A DNA stretch of 64,000 nt from Bacillus mobilis (lineage in GTDB: Bacteria > Bacillota > Bacilli > Bacillales > Bacillaceae_G). Location of the stretch: positions 62,001 to 126,000 of the forward strand of contig NZ_MACF01000123.1 of assembly GCF_001884045.1 (NCBI RefSeq). Direction: 5' to 3'. This document shows, piece by piece, positions 1 to 7,765 of the stretch. Numbering within the stretch: position 1 is the first letter of the stretch; each line of letters starts with the position of its first letter. The notes beneath the pieces were generated by a model that saw nothing but the letters and a program-made list of their open reading frames with translations, was not told the DNA's origin and searched no databases. Both the position numbers and the translations under genes were made by a program.

Positions 1-456
1 ATTAAAAACGATATTCAAATGGCAGACACAGGTTATGGACAAGGGCAAGTGTTAATGACGCCACTCCATCTAGCATTAACGTACGCACCAATTGTTAATG
101 ATGGAAACATACCTTCTCCATATATTATTAAAACAGATAAGCAACCAAAAGTTTGGAAAGAGAATGTCATTTCAAAAGGAAACCAGGATATTTTAAAAAC
201 TGCTATGACGAAAGTAATTAATGATCCAGATGGTACTGGGAAAATTGCTAAAATTGATGGTAAGACGCTTGCTGGAAAAACAGGCACAGCGGAATTAAAA
301 GTATCAAAAGAGGCCGAAGGAAAAGAGCTAGGCTGGTTCGCTGCATTTGATTTAAATTCACCAGATATGGTCATTACAATGATGATTGAAGATGTAAAAG
401 GTAGAGGCGGAAGTAACATTCCAGCTGAAAAAGTGAAAAATGTTTTTCAAAAATAA
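1..456 (+). CDS. Penicillin-binding protein, C-terminal transpeptidase part (5' end outside window)
   Basis: Only the last 151 residues are visible; the reading frame is open from base 1. The segment holds the TGYGQGQ and TPLHLAL stretches typical of class B penicillin-binding proteins and the conserved KTGT box (in LAGKTGTAEL) of the transpeptidase site, followed by a normal C-terminal end. It would cross-link peptidoglycan at the outer face of the membrane. Resemblance is closest to the PbpC/MecA-like branch, but the N-terminal domains needed to decide that are missing. A strong terminator follows at once. Confidence 0.9.
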   Translation: MKNDIQMADTGYGQGQVLMTPLHLALTYAPIVNDGNIPSPYIIKTDKQPKVWKENVISKGNQDILKTAMTKVINDPDGTGKIAKIDGKTLAGKTGTAELKVSKEAEGKELGWFAAFDLNSPDMVITMMIEDVKGRGGSNIPAEKVKNVFQK

Positions 457-465
457 TATGTAATA

Positions 466-504
466 AAAGGCTATCTCTATCATTTGTAGAGGTAGCCTTT
501 TTGT
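466..504 (+). terminator. Rho-independent terminator after the PBP gene
   Basis: The sequence AAAGGCTATCTCT pairs with AGAGGTAGCCTTT across a short loop and runs into T residues. Confidence 0.85.
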
Positions 505-589
505 ATGGGGAAATCATGATATCTGTATACCGAATTTTACAGAAACAAAATAAATCATTAACTTACGAAAAAAAAGTAGCTATTTTTTA

Positions 590-618
590 TTGACATATCA
601 TATAACTTTTTGTATTAT
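590..618 (+). promoter_or_regulatory. Sigma-A promoter of azoR
   Basis: TTGACA at 590-595 and TATTAT at 613-618 are separated by exactly 17 bases, about 80 bases before the azoreductase start codon. Confidence 0.8.
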
Positions 619-635
619 ACTTACATAAGGTAAGT
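619..635 (+). promoter_or_regulatory. Inverted repeat at the azoR transcription start (candidate operator)
   Basis: ACTTAC and GTAAGT form a perfect 6-base inverted repeat with a 5-base spacer directly downstream of the -10 element. A third ACTTAC lies at 561-566, upstream of the -35. Azoreductases in Bacillus are commonly repressed by thiol-sensing DUF24/MarR regulators such as YodB and MhqR; assignment to a specific repressor is inference. Confidence 0.5.
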
Positions 636-697
636 TATTTACTTTCGAATTATAAATCTCAAATTAAAGATAAAATGTTTAAAAGGGAGAGAATACA

Positions 698-1333
698 ATG
701 ACAAAAGTACTATTTATTACAGCAAATCCAAATTCAGCAGAAGGTTCTTATGGAATGGCAGTAGGGGAAGCTTTTATCGAAGCTTATAAAAACGAACATC
801 CACAAGACGAAGTTGTAACAGTTGATCTATTCAACACTACAGTACCGGCAATCGATGCAGATGTATTCGCTGCTTGGGGTAAATTTGCAGCAGGTGAAGG
901 CTTTGAAACTTTAACTGAAGTTCAACAACAAAAAGTTGCAGCAATGAACACAAACTTAGAAACATTTATGCATGCGGATCGTTATGTATTCGTAACTCCA
1001 ATGTGGAACTTTAGCTATCCACCAGTAGTAAAAGCATACTTAGATAACGTAGCAATTGCAGGTAAAACATTCAAGTATACTGAAAATGGTCCAGTTGGCT
1101 TATTAGAAGGCAAAAAAGCACTTCACATTCAAGCAACAGGTGGCGTTTATTCTGAAGGAGCATACGCATCTGTAGACTTCGGTCGCAATCACTTAAAAAC
1201 AGTATTAGAATTCGTTGGTGTAAATGATACTGAATATATTGCAGTTGAAGGTATGAATGCAAACCCTGAAAAAGCACAAGAAATTAAAGAAGTAGCAATT
1301 GCTAATGCTCGTGAATTAGCAAAACGTTTCTAA
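698..1333 (+). CDS. azoR: FMN-dependent NADH-azoreductase
   Basis: The 211-residue protein is of usual AzoR length. It has the N-terminal flavodoxin-like strand and phosphate loop (FITANPNSAEGS), the FMN-binding MWNFSYPP segment followed by VKAYLDNV, and the TGGVYSEG loop. AzoR proteins are cytoplasmic homodimers that use NADH and FMN to reduce azo dyes and quinones by two electrons, protecting thiols. The start ATG has a good ribosome site (AAAGGGAGAG). It is a single-gene unit with its own promoter, an operator-like inverted repeat and a terminator. Confidence 0.93.
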   Translation: MTKVLFITANPNSAEGSYGMAVGEAFIEAYKNEHPQDEVVTVDLFNTTVPAIDADVFAAWGKFAAGEGFETLTEVQQQKVAAMNTNLETFMHADRYVFVTPMWNFSYPPVVKAYLDNVAIAGKTFKYTENGPVGLLEGKKALHIQATGGVYSEGAYASVDFGRNHLKTVLEFVGVNDTEYIAVEGMNANPEKAQEIKEVAIANARELAKRF

Positions 1334-1348
1334 TATAAAATGTTTAAA

Positions 1349-1383
1349 AATGTCCAAACACCTGTTGTTTGGACATTTTTTCT
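1349..1383 (+). terminator. Terminator after azoR
   Basis: TGTCCAAACA pairs with TGTTTGGACA and is followed by a long T run. Confidence 0.9.
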
Positions 1384-1444
1384 TCTTTTTCCTTCGTTTG
1401 TCTAGTATAATGAAGGTCGGAATGATAATAGGTGGGGGTTCTGT

Positions 1445-2164
1445 ATGATTCAAACGTTTTTTAAAATCTTTTATTTAATTTTAATCGTAATTGCGATTAC
1501 ACCGAGGATGTGGCGTCTGAAAAGACAAGTAAATACGATGTCGCCACAAGAAAAAGATAATGTTGTGTACAAAACGACAAATTGGTTTGGTAAGAAAATG
1601 GTACGTGTAGCTGGATCTACAGTTGAAGTAAAGGGACTTGAAAATGTTCCAAAAGATAAGCCGGTACTAGTTGTAAGTAATCATCAAAGTAATATGGATA
1701 TTCCTGTATTATTAGGTTACTTAAATAAACCAATTGGATTCGTTTCAAAAGCAGAGATTAAGAAGTTCCCAGTTGTACCAACTTGGATGGAACTTATGAA
1801 TTGTGTATTTATGAATCGTAATGATCGTCGTCAATCTCTTCAAGCGATTAAAGATGGAATTGAACTATTAAAGAATGGACATTCGATCGTAATCTTCCCA
1901 GAAGGAACGAGAAGTAAGGGTGGCGAAATTGGAGAGTTTAAGGCTGGGAGTTTTCACCTTGCAGTAAAATCTGGTGTAGCAATCTTACCTGTAACATTAG
2001 ATGGGACATATAAAATGTTTGAAGCGAATGGAAATCGAATGAAACCAGCTCATGCAACAGTAACAATTTCTAAGCCGATTACACCTGAAGAGTATGCGAA
2101 TATGGATATTAAAGAGTTAACGAAGCATACACAAGATGTTATCGCATCACAATTACATAAGTAA
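1445..2164 (+). CDS. plsC: 1-acyl-sn-glycerol-3-phosphate acyltransferase
   Basis: The 239-residue protein begins with a hydrophobic membrane anchor and carries the two acyltransferase signatures: NHQSNMD (the HX4D catalytic box) near residue 79 and FPEGTRS near residue 151. PlsC transfers an acyl group to the sn-2 position of lysophosphatidic acid, giving phosphatidic acid for membrane lipid synthesis. The ATG follows GGTGGGGG. It stands alone between azoR and the convergent hemolysin III gene. Confidence 0.92.
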   Translation: MIQTFFKIFYLILIVIAITPRMWRLKRQVNTMSPQEKDNVVYKTTNWFGKKMVRVAGSTVEVKGLENVPKDKPVLVVSNHQSNMDIPVLLGYLNKPIGFVSKAEIKKFPVVPTWMELMNCVFMNRNDRRQSLQAIKDGIELLKNGHSIVIFPEGTRSKGGEIGEFKAGSFHLAVKSGVAILPVTLDGTYKMFEANGNRMKPAHATVTISKPITPEEYANMDIKELTKHTQDVIASQLHK

Positions 2165-2165
2165 T

Positions 2166-2206
2166 GAAAAAGGTTTCAGCTTGATATAAGCTGAAACCTT
2201 TTTTTA
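2166..2206. terminator. Bidirectional terminator between plsC and hemolysin III gene
   Basis: AAAGGTTTCAGCTT and AAGCTGAAACCTTT form a 14-base stem flanked by A and T runs on opposite sides, so it can serve both convergent genes. Confidence 0.9.
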
Positions 2207-2860
2207 TGCTGTAGGTAAAACATAAAAGAGTACGCAGAAGAACATCATCGCACTACCACCTAAAACGAAAAGATGCCAGATGGCATGATTGAAAGGTAAC
2301 TTTTCCCAAAGGAAGAATATAGCCCCTACAGAATATAAAATTCCGCCCGCTAAAAGTAGTGAAAAACCATGTCCAGTTAGATTTTCATACAGTGGTTTAA
2401 TTGCAACGATTATGAGCCACCCCATGATGATATAACATAATGTTGATGCTTTAATAAAGCGGCGTACAAAGAAAATTTTAAAGACGATACCTCCGATTGC
2501 TAGTGTCCATATTATAGCGAGTAACGTCCAGCCTAATGGTCCACGAAGCGTAATCAGTAAAAAAGGAGTATATGTGCCAGCAATTAATAAATAAATGGCT
2601 GAGTGATCTAGTATAGTAAATAATTTTTCTACTTTTGGATGGTGGATGCTATGTAACAATGTCGAAAACAAATACAGTAAGAACATACTTACACCATAAA
2701 CCGTAAATGCAACTACAGCAGATGCAGTACCATGCTTAGAGGCATGTATAATCAATATGATTAAGGCAGGGATGCTTAAAATGGCACCGATACCATGTGT
2801 AATTGCATTTGCAATTTCTTCTTTCACAAATTGTGTCATTCGTGTCATTTTTTCAGTCAT
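2204..2860 (-). CDS. Hemolysin III family membrane protein
   Basis: The 218-residue, seven-helix membrane protein corresponds to the B. cereus hemolysin III protein (PAQR/YqfA family; B. subtilis YplQ). Family marks are ITHGIGA in the first helix, LLHSIHH, LDHSAIYLLIAGTYTP and the terminal FNHAIWHLFVL, giving the conserved histidines of the metal site. Family members have been called pore-forming hemolysins, but their physiological role is more likely membrane-lipid homeostasis. The start at 2860 (MTEKMTRM) was chosen because AAAGGA lies 8 bases upstream; a longer frame exists but has no ribosome site. Confidence 0.9.
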   Translation of the reverse strand: MTEKMTRMTQFVKEEIANAITHGIGAILSIPALIILIIHASKHGTASAVVAFTVYGVSMFLLYLFSTLLHSIHHPKVEKLFTILDHSAIYLLIAGTYTPFLLITLRGPLGWTLLAIIWTLAIGGIVFKIFFVRRFIKASTLCYIIMGWLIIVAIKPLYENLTGHGFSLLLAGGILYSVGAIFFLWEKLPFNHAIWHLFVLGGSAMMFFCVLFYVLPTA

Positions 2861-3073
2861 AATGCAAATCCTTTCTACTATCATAAAATAATATGTCGTT
2901 TCCTTTACCATATCATACACAAGAGCAATAGAAAATGAAATTTGTATAATTGATTATATTTTTGAATTTTTTTGACAAAAGGCAATGGTTTTGTTGACGT
3001 TTTCAAACTTTTTTGACAAAATAAAATTATGCAATAGTAGGACAAGGAATCTACTAATAAAGGGGATGGAGAA

Positions 3074-3259
3074 ATGTTTTCAAATATTGGCTTTCCAGGA
3101 TTAATTTTAATTTTAGTAGCTGTACTCATTTTATTTGGGCCGAAAAAATTGCCGGAAATCGGAAAGGCTTTAGGGGAAACGTTAAAAGAATTTAAAAAAT
3201 CAACGAAAGAATTGACTGATGATGCATTTCAAGAGAAGGAAAAGAAAGAAAAAATGTAA
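3074..3259 (+). CDS. tatA: Sec-independent protein translocase subunit TatA
   Basis: A 61-residue protein with one N-terminal membrane helix, the [17 protein letters not shown] hinge and amphipathic helix, then a short charged tail ending in lysines: a compact TatA. TatA oligomers form the twin-arginine translocation path for folded proteins. GGGATGGAG precedes the ATG. The tatC gene follows after about 40 bases, so this is a minimal TatA-TatC system of the two-component Gram-positive type. Confidence 0.93.
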
Positions 3260-3301
3260 TGAATTTTCCTTGTAATGGATAAATAAAGTGTGGTGAACGA
3301 G

Positions 3302-4045
3302 ATGGAAGATCGGGAAATGAGTGTAGTAGAACATATAGTTGAGCTTCGCAAACGAGTAATATATACAGTGCTATCCTTTGTGCTATTTTTAATTGTTGGA
3401 TTTACTTTTACGAAGGATATTTATTTTTGGCTTGTAAAAGATTTACCAATGAAATTAACTGTTCTCGGTCCAAGTGATGTATTGTGGATTTTTTTCTCGA
3501 TTGCTACAGTATTTGCTATCGTTTGTACAATTCCTTTTGCTGCTATACAAATTTGGTTATTTGTAAAACCGGGTTTACATCCAAATGAACAAAAAATGAC
3601 AGTAATGTATATACCGGTATTGTCTATATTATTTATTGCAGGTTTATGCTTTGGATATTTCATTGTAATGCCATTTTTATTTCATTTTCTAACTACGATA
3701 GGTAATGAAATGTTTAATACGATGTTTACGACAGAAAAGTATTTTCATTTTGTTCTGAATTTAACAGTTCCATTTGCTGTGATTTTTGAATTGCCTGTAG
3801 TTGTCATGTTTTTAACGAGTATTGGACTATTGACGGCGGAATTTTTAATAAAAATAAGAAGGTATGCTTACGTAGCATTGATTATCATTGCATCGTGTAT
3901 ATCACCGCCAGATTTTTTATCTCATAGTTTAGTTGCGGTACCACTTATTTGTATTTATGAAATTAGTATCGCTTTATCAAAGATTGTTAGTAAGAGAAAA
4001 AAGAAAAGAGAAGAAGACATACAGTCGAAAAGTGCCTCGTTATAA
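3302..4045 (+). CDS. tatC: Sec-independent protein translocase subunit TatC
   Basis: The roughly 247-residue protein has six membrane helices. It has the TatC family N-terminus (EHIVELRKRV), LFVKPGLHPNEQ, the FELPVVVMFL helix and ISPPD near the last loop. TatC recognises the twin-arginine signal peptide together with TatA. Upstream in-frame GTG codons at 3290 and 3293 could also start the protein; ATG 3302 was preferred because GGTGA lies just before it. The C-terminal tail is strongly basic (KRKKKREED). Confidence 0.92.
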   Translation: MEDREMSVVEHIVELRKRVIYTVLSFVLFLIVGFTFTKDIYFWLVKDLPMKLTVLGPSDVLWIFFSIATVFAIVCTIPFAAIQIWLFVKPGLHPNEQKMTVMYIPVLSILFIAGLCFGYFIVMPFLFHFLTTIGNEMFNTMFTTEKYFHFVLNLTVPFAVIFELPVVVMFLTSIGLLTAEFLIKIRRYAYVALIIIASCISPPDFLSHSLVAVPLICIYEISIALSKIVSKRKKKREEDIQSKSASL

Positions 4046-4387
4046 AGGCACTTTTTTTATTTAGTTGTTATACTATAGCTATAAACGTATACAATATATA
4101 GAAGAAAAAAATTATAGAATCTCCAAAATTTAGACAAACTTTGCGCTTTTATATGTTTATACTGAATGTATTAAGCAATTTACGGATAACGAGTCCTCGT
4201 CTTATCGGCTATGTAGGATGGGGGATGGATTAGGTGGAGATGAATAGGGTATAAATCTTCTAACCATAAGAACTATAGGGATTGTCCAAGGATACTTTTG
4301 TATTCATAGGAGTCTCCACTTTAAACAAAGTGTTACAGCGTAAAGTAGAGGAAGTTCAAAAATCCAATAAAAAAGAGGATTGATATT
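4046..4387 (+). other. Gene-free 342-base stretch holding a structured element
   Basis: After a small T-rich tail behind tatC, positions 4234-4319 can fold into a long helix. GTGGAGA (4234-4240) and TGAATA (4241-4246) pair with TATTCA (4301-4306) and TCTCCAC (4313-4319), with one 6-base bulge. Inner hairpins TTCT/AGAA and GGA/TCC are possible. This could be a non-coding RNA, a leader for the next small ORF or a dispersed B. cereus-type repeat; the sequence alone does not decide. Confidence 0.45.
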
Positions 4388-4639
4388 GTGATTACGAAAA
4401 GTTTTTATTTCACTCATTCAACAGGGGATTGTATTAAAATATTCGAGATCCCTGTCCTACAGGCGCAGCATCCATTATCGTTTCTAATTCAGTCTCGTCT
4501 TCAATTGTTTATTGCAAAAATTCAAAAACAAAAACACCCAAGATTTTCGTATTCTTTCCGTGAATATTTACAAAATTGTTTGAAGTGGAATGATTATTTA
4601 AGTGTATATAAAACAAATACTCTCGAAAAAAATGCATGA
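4388..4639 (+). CDS. Hypothetical protein, 83 residues
   Basis: A GTG-initiated frame with AGAGG about 11 bases upstream. The product is soluble-looking, with clustered aromatic residues (YSFREYLQN, LKWNDYL) and no recognised domain. It sits alone between tatC and degV, behind the structured element described for 4046-4387, and is followed by a short T-rich hairpin region. I do not recognise the family. It could be a small species-group-specific protein or a chance frame. Confidence 0.4.
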   Translation: MITKSFYFTHSTGDCIKIFEIPVLQAQHPLSFLIQSRLQLFIAKIQKQKHPRFSYSFREYLQNCLKWNDYLSVYKTNTLEKNA

Positions 4640-4727
4640 TATAGAGTGTGGACAGGGTTTGCAGCTCTGTCTTTTTCATTTTAGATATAAAAATATAATT
4701 AATTTGATTAAATTTCGTTCCAAATTG

Positions 4728-4755
4728 TTGAAAGCAATGGGAATACTAGTATAAT
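4728..4755 (+). promoter_or_regulatory. Sigma-A promoter of the degV-family gene
   Basis: TTGAAA at 4728-4733, a 16-base spacer and a perfect TATAAT at 4750-4755. Transcription would start near 4762, which rules out the upstream TTG at 4771 as a well-served start codon. Confidence 0.75.
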
Positions 4756-4791
4756 AACAAGGAGAGCGTATTGGAAAGGGAAGAATATAAT

Positions 4792-5634
4792 ATGCAAAAA
4801 ATTAAAATTGTAACAGATTCAACGGCGGATTTATCACAAGAGGTAATTGAGAAGTATGACATTCATGTTCTACCATTATCAATCTCTGTAAATGGACAAA
4901 CATATTTAGATCGTGTTGATTTACAACCTGATGAATTTATTGAAGAAATGATCAAATCAGAGGAATTACCAAAAACATCACAACCGGCAATGGGTACATT
5001 TGTAGAAATGTATGACAAGTTAGGTGAAGATGGAAGTGAAGTGCTTTCTATTCATATGACAAGTGGAATGAGTGGTACTGTGGCAACTGCCAATAGTGCT
5101 GCATCAATGACCGATACAAAAGTAACAGTTGTTGATTCTCAATTTATTACACATGCTTTAGCATATCAAGTAATAGAAGCTGCGAAAATGGCAAATGAAG
5201 GACGCTCACTAGAAGAAATTGTAAAACGTGTAGATGAAGTGAGAAAGAACACTCGTTTATATGTAGTAGTAGATACATTAGAAAACTTAGTGAAGGGTGG
5301 GCGTATCGGTAAAGGAAAAGCGTTTATCGGTTCGCTACTTAATATAAAACCAATTGCTAGCCTCGAAGATGGTGTTTATAACCCTGTAACGAAAGTGCGT
5401 AGCCAAGGTCAAATTGTAAAAACGTTAGCTAAGTTATTTGAGGAAGATACAGCTGGAAAAGTTGTAAAAGCTGTTGCAATTCCACATGCGAAAGCAATTC
5501 CTTTAGCTGAAAATGTAAAAGCGGCTGTTGAAAAAGTGAGTGGATTTGCTCAATCAGAAATTTTCTTTACAACGCCTATTATTAGTACTCATACAGGTCC
5601 GGGAGCAATCGGATTTATGTATTTAGCGGAGTAA
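4792..5634 (+). CDS. DegV family fatty-acid-binding protein
   Basis: The 280-residue protein starts with IKIVTDSTADL and has the SGMSGT loop and the C-terminal HTGPGAIG motif that define DegV proteins. These cytoplasmic proteins bind a fatty acid and, as FakB subunits, present it to the FakA kinase for phosphorylation and phospholipid synthesis. No kinase gene is nearby. The start at ATG 4792 has AAAGGGA nine bases upstream and gives the standard N-terminus; an upstream TTG at 4771 has an AAGGAG that would overlap the transcription start. Confidence 0.9.
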   Translation: MQKIKIVTDSTADLSQEVIEKYDIHVLPLSISVNGQTYLDRVDLQPDEFIEEMIKSEELPKTSQPAMGTFVEMYDKLGEDGSEVLSIHMTSGMSGTVATANSAASMTDTKVTVVDSQFITHALAYQVIEAAKMANEGRSLEEIVKRVDEVRKNTRLYVVVDTLENLVKGGRIGKGKAFIGSLLNIKPIASLEDGVYNPVTKVRSQGQIVKTLAKLFEEDTAGKVVKAVAIPHAKAIPLAENVKAAVEKVSGFAQSEIFFTTPIISTHTGPGAIGFMYLAE

Positions 5635-5635
5635 T

Positions 5636-5675
5636 AAAAAAGCTACTTGAAATGAATTTTCAAGTAGCTTTTTTA
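5636..5675. terminator. Bidirectional terminator
   Basis: AAGCTACTTGAAA pairs with TTTCAAGTAGCTT, flanked by A and T runs. It can end degV transcription and also that of the tiny convergent ORF at 5673-5756. Confidence 0.88.
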
Positions 5676-5756
5676 TGTGAATAGAAAGTAAGAAATAAGA
5701 AGGGCTATACAGGCACTACCGCTAATGATATAGCGAGTCTGCAAATATTCATTCAT
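5673..5756 (-). CDS. Candidate 27-residue single-helix membrane protein
   Basis: Read on the minus strand, ATG at 5756 opens a 27-residue frame beginning MNEYLQTRY and continuing as an uninterrupted hydrophobic helix (SACIALLISYFLF) to a TAA at the edge of the shared terminator. GTGGGTG lies about 7 bases before the ATG, and TATACT lies farther upstream as a possible -10. Short size, a single helix and its own terminator suit a regulatory or sporulation-type small membrane protein, but nothing identifies a family. Confidence 0.45.
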   Translation of the reverse strand: MNEYLQTRYIISGSACIALLISYFLFT

Positions 5757-5833
5757 AGAAAACACCCACTGATTAAAGTTTCACTTTATGATTTTCTATA
5801 GTATATGTTGGATATTGAAAATAAGTAGTTACG

Positions 5834-6808
5834 TTATACTTGTAATGTTTCAATTTTTTCATTTGTTTGCTTATCATTTGTTACGCTATTATAAGTGAAA
5901 GTTTGGCCTAAAAAGAGTACATGTAGTTGTTCCCACGGTAACATACGTAAATTCCAATTATTTCGAAGCCTTGTTACTGCCTCACGAGGTGTTTCATCTG
6001 CGAGTGCAAAAGCTCCGTAATGCATTGGTATAAAGTGCGTAGCGTTTAAGTCTAAATAAGCTTGCACAGCCTCCTCAGGTGAAACGTGAGATATTTTCAT
6101 AAACCATTCTGGTTCATAAGCTCCAATTGGCATAAGAGCAATATCAATTGAAAAGCGTTTACCAATTTCTTTGAAACCTTGGAAATAGCCACTGTCACCA
6201 CAAAAATAAATGGTTTCTTTCGTTGTTTCATTATTAATAATCCATCCACCCCAGTGAGATGTATTCATATCAAATAAGGATCTTCTCGTCCAGTGCTGGG
6301 CAGGGACAAAGTGAAAGGAAACAGCACTAATTGTTGTATTTTCCCACCAATTATACTCTTCTACGTTAGTAAATTTTTTGCGAGTAAATAATTTTTTCAG
6401 TCCAATGGGTACTAGGTATAAAACATCATCATTTAGCTGGCGAAGTGTTGAAAAATCTAAATGATCATAATGACCGTGCGAAATGAGGACAATATCAATT
6501 TTAGGTAGTTCTTGTATAGAAAGACCAGGTTCCGTAAGTCTAGGAACTAATTTTAATTTTGAAGCCCATACTGGATCTGTTAATATATTTAATCCATTTA
6601 TTTGGATAAGGAATGTGGAATGACCAATCCAAGTTACAGTCGTCTTTTCAAAGTTGCTTTGTAGGAATTTACTTTGTTTAACAGGTGATTGTTCTACTAA
6701 AAAAGAAAAATCCTTTTTATTTTGTTTTCGCTCTTTTCGCCAACGTAGGAAGGAACGAATTGATTTTTTTGTGCTTACATTATCCATATTTTCATAACGT
6801 TTTGTCAT
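5834..6808 (-). CDS. Metallo-beta-lactamase-fold hydrolase (NAPE-PLD/UlaG-like)
   Basis: The 324-residue protein has TWIGHSTFLIQ, then the metal-binding SHGHYDHLD box near residue 112, a downstream HFVPAQHWTRR, CGDSGYF and PMHYGAF, supplying the remaining histidine and aspartate ligands. This arrangement fits the branch containing N-acyl-phosphatidylethanolamine phospholipase D and UlaG lactonase. The true substrate is unknown. The start at 6808 follows GAGGTG with a 6-base gap; two codons earlier an in-frame ATG sits inside the ribosome site. Confidence 0.85.
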   Translation of the reverse strand: MTKRYENMDNVSTKKSIRSFLRWRKERKQNKKDFSFLVEQSPVKQSKFLQSNFEKTTVTWIGHSTFLIQINGLNILTDPVWASKLKLVPRLTEPGLSIQELPKIDIVLISHGHYDHLDFSTLRQLNDDVLYLVPIGLKKLFTRKKFTNVEEYNWWENTTISAVSFHFVPAQHWTRRSLFDMNTSHWGGWIINNETTKETIYFCGDSGYFQGFKEIGKRFSIDIALMPIGAYEPEWFMKISHVSPEEAVQAYLDLNATHFIPMHYGAFALADETPREAVTRLRNNWNLRMLPWEQLHVLFLGQTFTYNSVTNDKQTNEKIETLQV

Positions 6809-7143
6809 GAACATCACCTCATTTAAAATCGTTGTAATTGTATTGTACCGAAATGTTGTTAAGGAATACAGTGTATAACATGGATGAATGTTTAAGGTAT
6901 TGTTAAAAAATAGGGGGATGCATTTACAAAAGTAACAATTAAGTTCGTTTTGCAGCTTCTATTTAGAGAAATAATAGTAAAAAAATAAATTTTGTCTAGT
7001 AATTGGCTTGAAATAAAGAAGTAACATACGTAAATTCGTACGATTTCGTGAACAAATGTAGTAAACAATTTTCTCGTAGTGTTAACTTTTGTTATGATAA
7101 ACATAACCTATTTAAATTTAGGATAGAGAAAAGAGGTTTATAA
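6809..7143. other. Gene-free divergent region between MBL hydrolase and sco genes
   Basis: About 335 bases of AT-rich sequence. The only clear structure is the inverted repeat GTTATG-ATAAA-CATAAC at 7091-7107, which overlaps a TATGAT -10-like hexamer about 40 bases before the sco start codon. It may be an operator for the Sco gene. No convincing gene is present; the minus-strand frame here lacks a ribosome site. Confidence 0.45.
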
Positions 7144-7731
7144 ATGAAGCGTTATCAAAAAGTAATTGGTCTTATGGTTGTATTTTGTCTCTTTGTACTT
7201 GCTGGATGTAGTGGATCAGGTTCAAAGCTTCGTAAACCACTGAACTGGGATTTAGAAACTTTCCAATTTACAAACCAAGATGGAAAGTCATTTGGTACAA
7301 AAGATTTAAAAGGAAAAGTTTGGGTTGCTGACTTTATGTTCACAAATTGCCAAACAGTTTGTCCACCAATGACTGCTAATATGGCAAAACTGCAAAAGAT
7401 GGCAAAAGAAGAGAAATTAGACGTTCAGTTTGTTTCGTTTAGTGTAGATCCAGACCTTGATAAGCCGGAGAATCTAAAGGCTTTCATTCAAAAGTTTACA
7501 GAGGATACTAGTAACTGGAACTTATTAACGGGTTATTCGTTAGAAGATATTACAAAGTTTTCAAAAGATAATTTCCAATCACTTGTAGATAAACCTGAGA
7601 ATGGTCAAGTTATACATGGAACATCATTTTACTTAATTGATCAAAACGGAAAAGTAATGAAAAAGTATAGTGGCATTAGTAATACGCCGTACGAAGACAT
7701 TATACGTGATATGAAGCGATTGGTGGATTAA
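7144..7731 (+). CDS. ypmQ: SCO1/SenC family copper lipoprotein
   Basis: The 195-residue protein has a lipoprotein signal peptide ending LAGC and a thioredoxin-like fold. Its CQTVC copper ligands (CxxxC) lie around residues 69-73, and the conserved histidine of HGTSFYL lies near residue 158. Sco proteins are anchored outside the membrane and deliver or reduce copper at the CuA centre of cytochrome c oxidase; B. subtilis YpmQ (BsSco) is the counterpart. It is followed by a terminator shared with hsp20. Confidence 0.9.
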   Translation: MKRYQKVIGLMVVFCLFVLAGCSGSGSKLRKPLNWDLETFQFTNQDGKSFGTKDLKGKVWVADFMFTNCQTVCPPMTANMAKLQKMAKEEKLDVQFVSFSVDPDLDKPENLKAFIQKFTEDTSNWNLLTGYSLEDITKFSKDNFQSLVDKPENGQVIHGTSFYLIDQNGKVMKKYSGISNTPYEDIIRDMKRLVD

Positions 7732-7764
7732 AAAGAAGGGTGCAAAGCACCCTTCTTTTTTTAC
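7732..7764. terminator. Bidirectional terminator between sco and hsp20
   Basis: AAGAAGGGTGC pairs with GCACCCTTCTT across a tiny loop and is followed by T residues. Confidence 0.88.
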
Positions 7765-7765
7765 A

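Noticed and set aside
4046-4387. T-box or other known riboswitch in the region after tatC
   Set aside because: No T-box core (AGGGTGGNACCGCG) or other riboswitch consensus I know was found; only the unclassified helix is reported.
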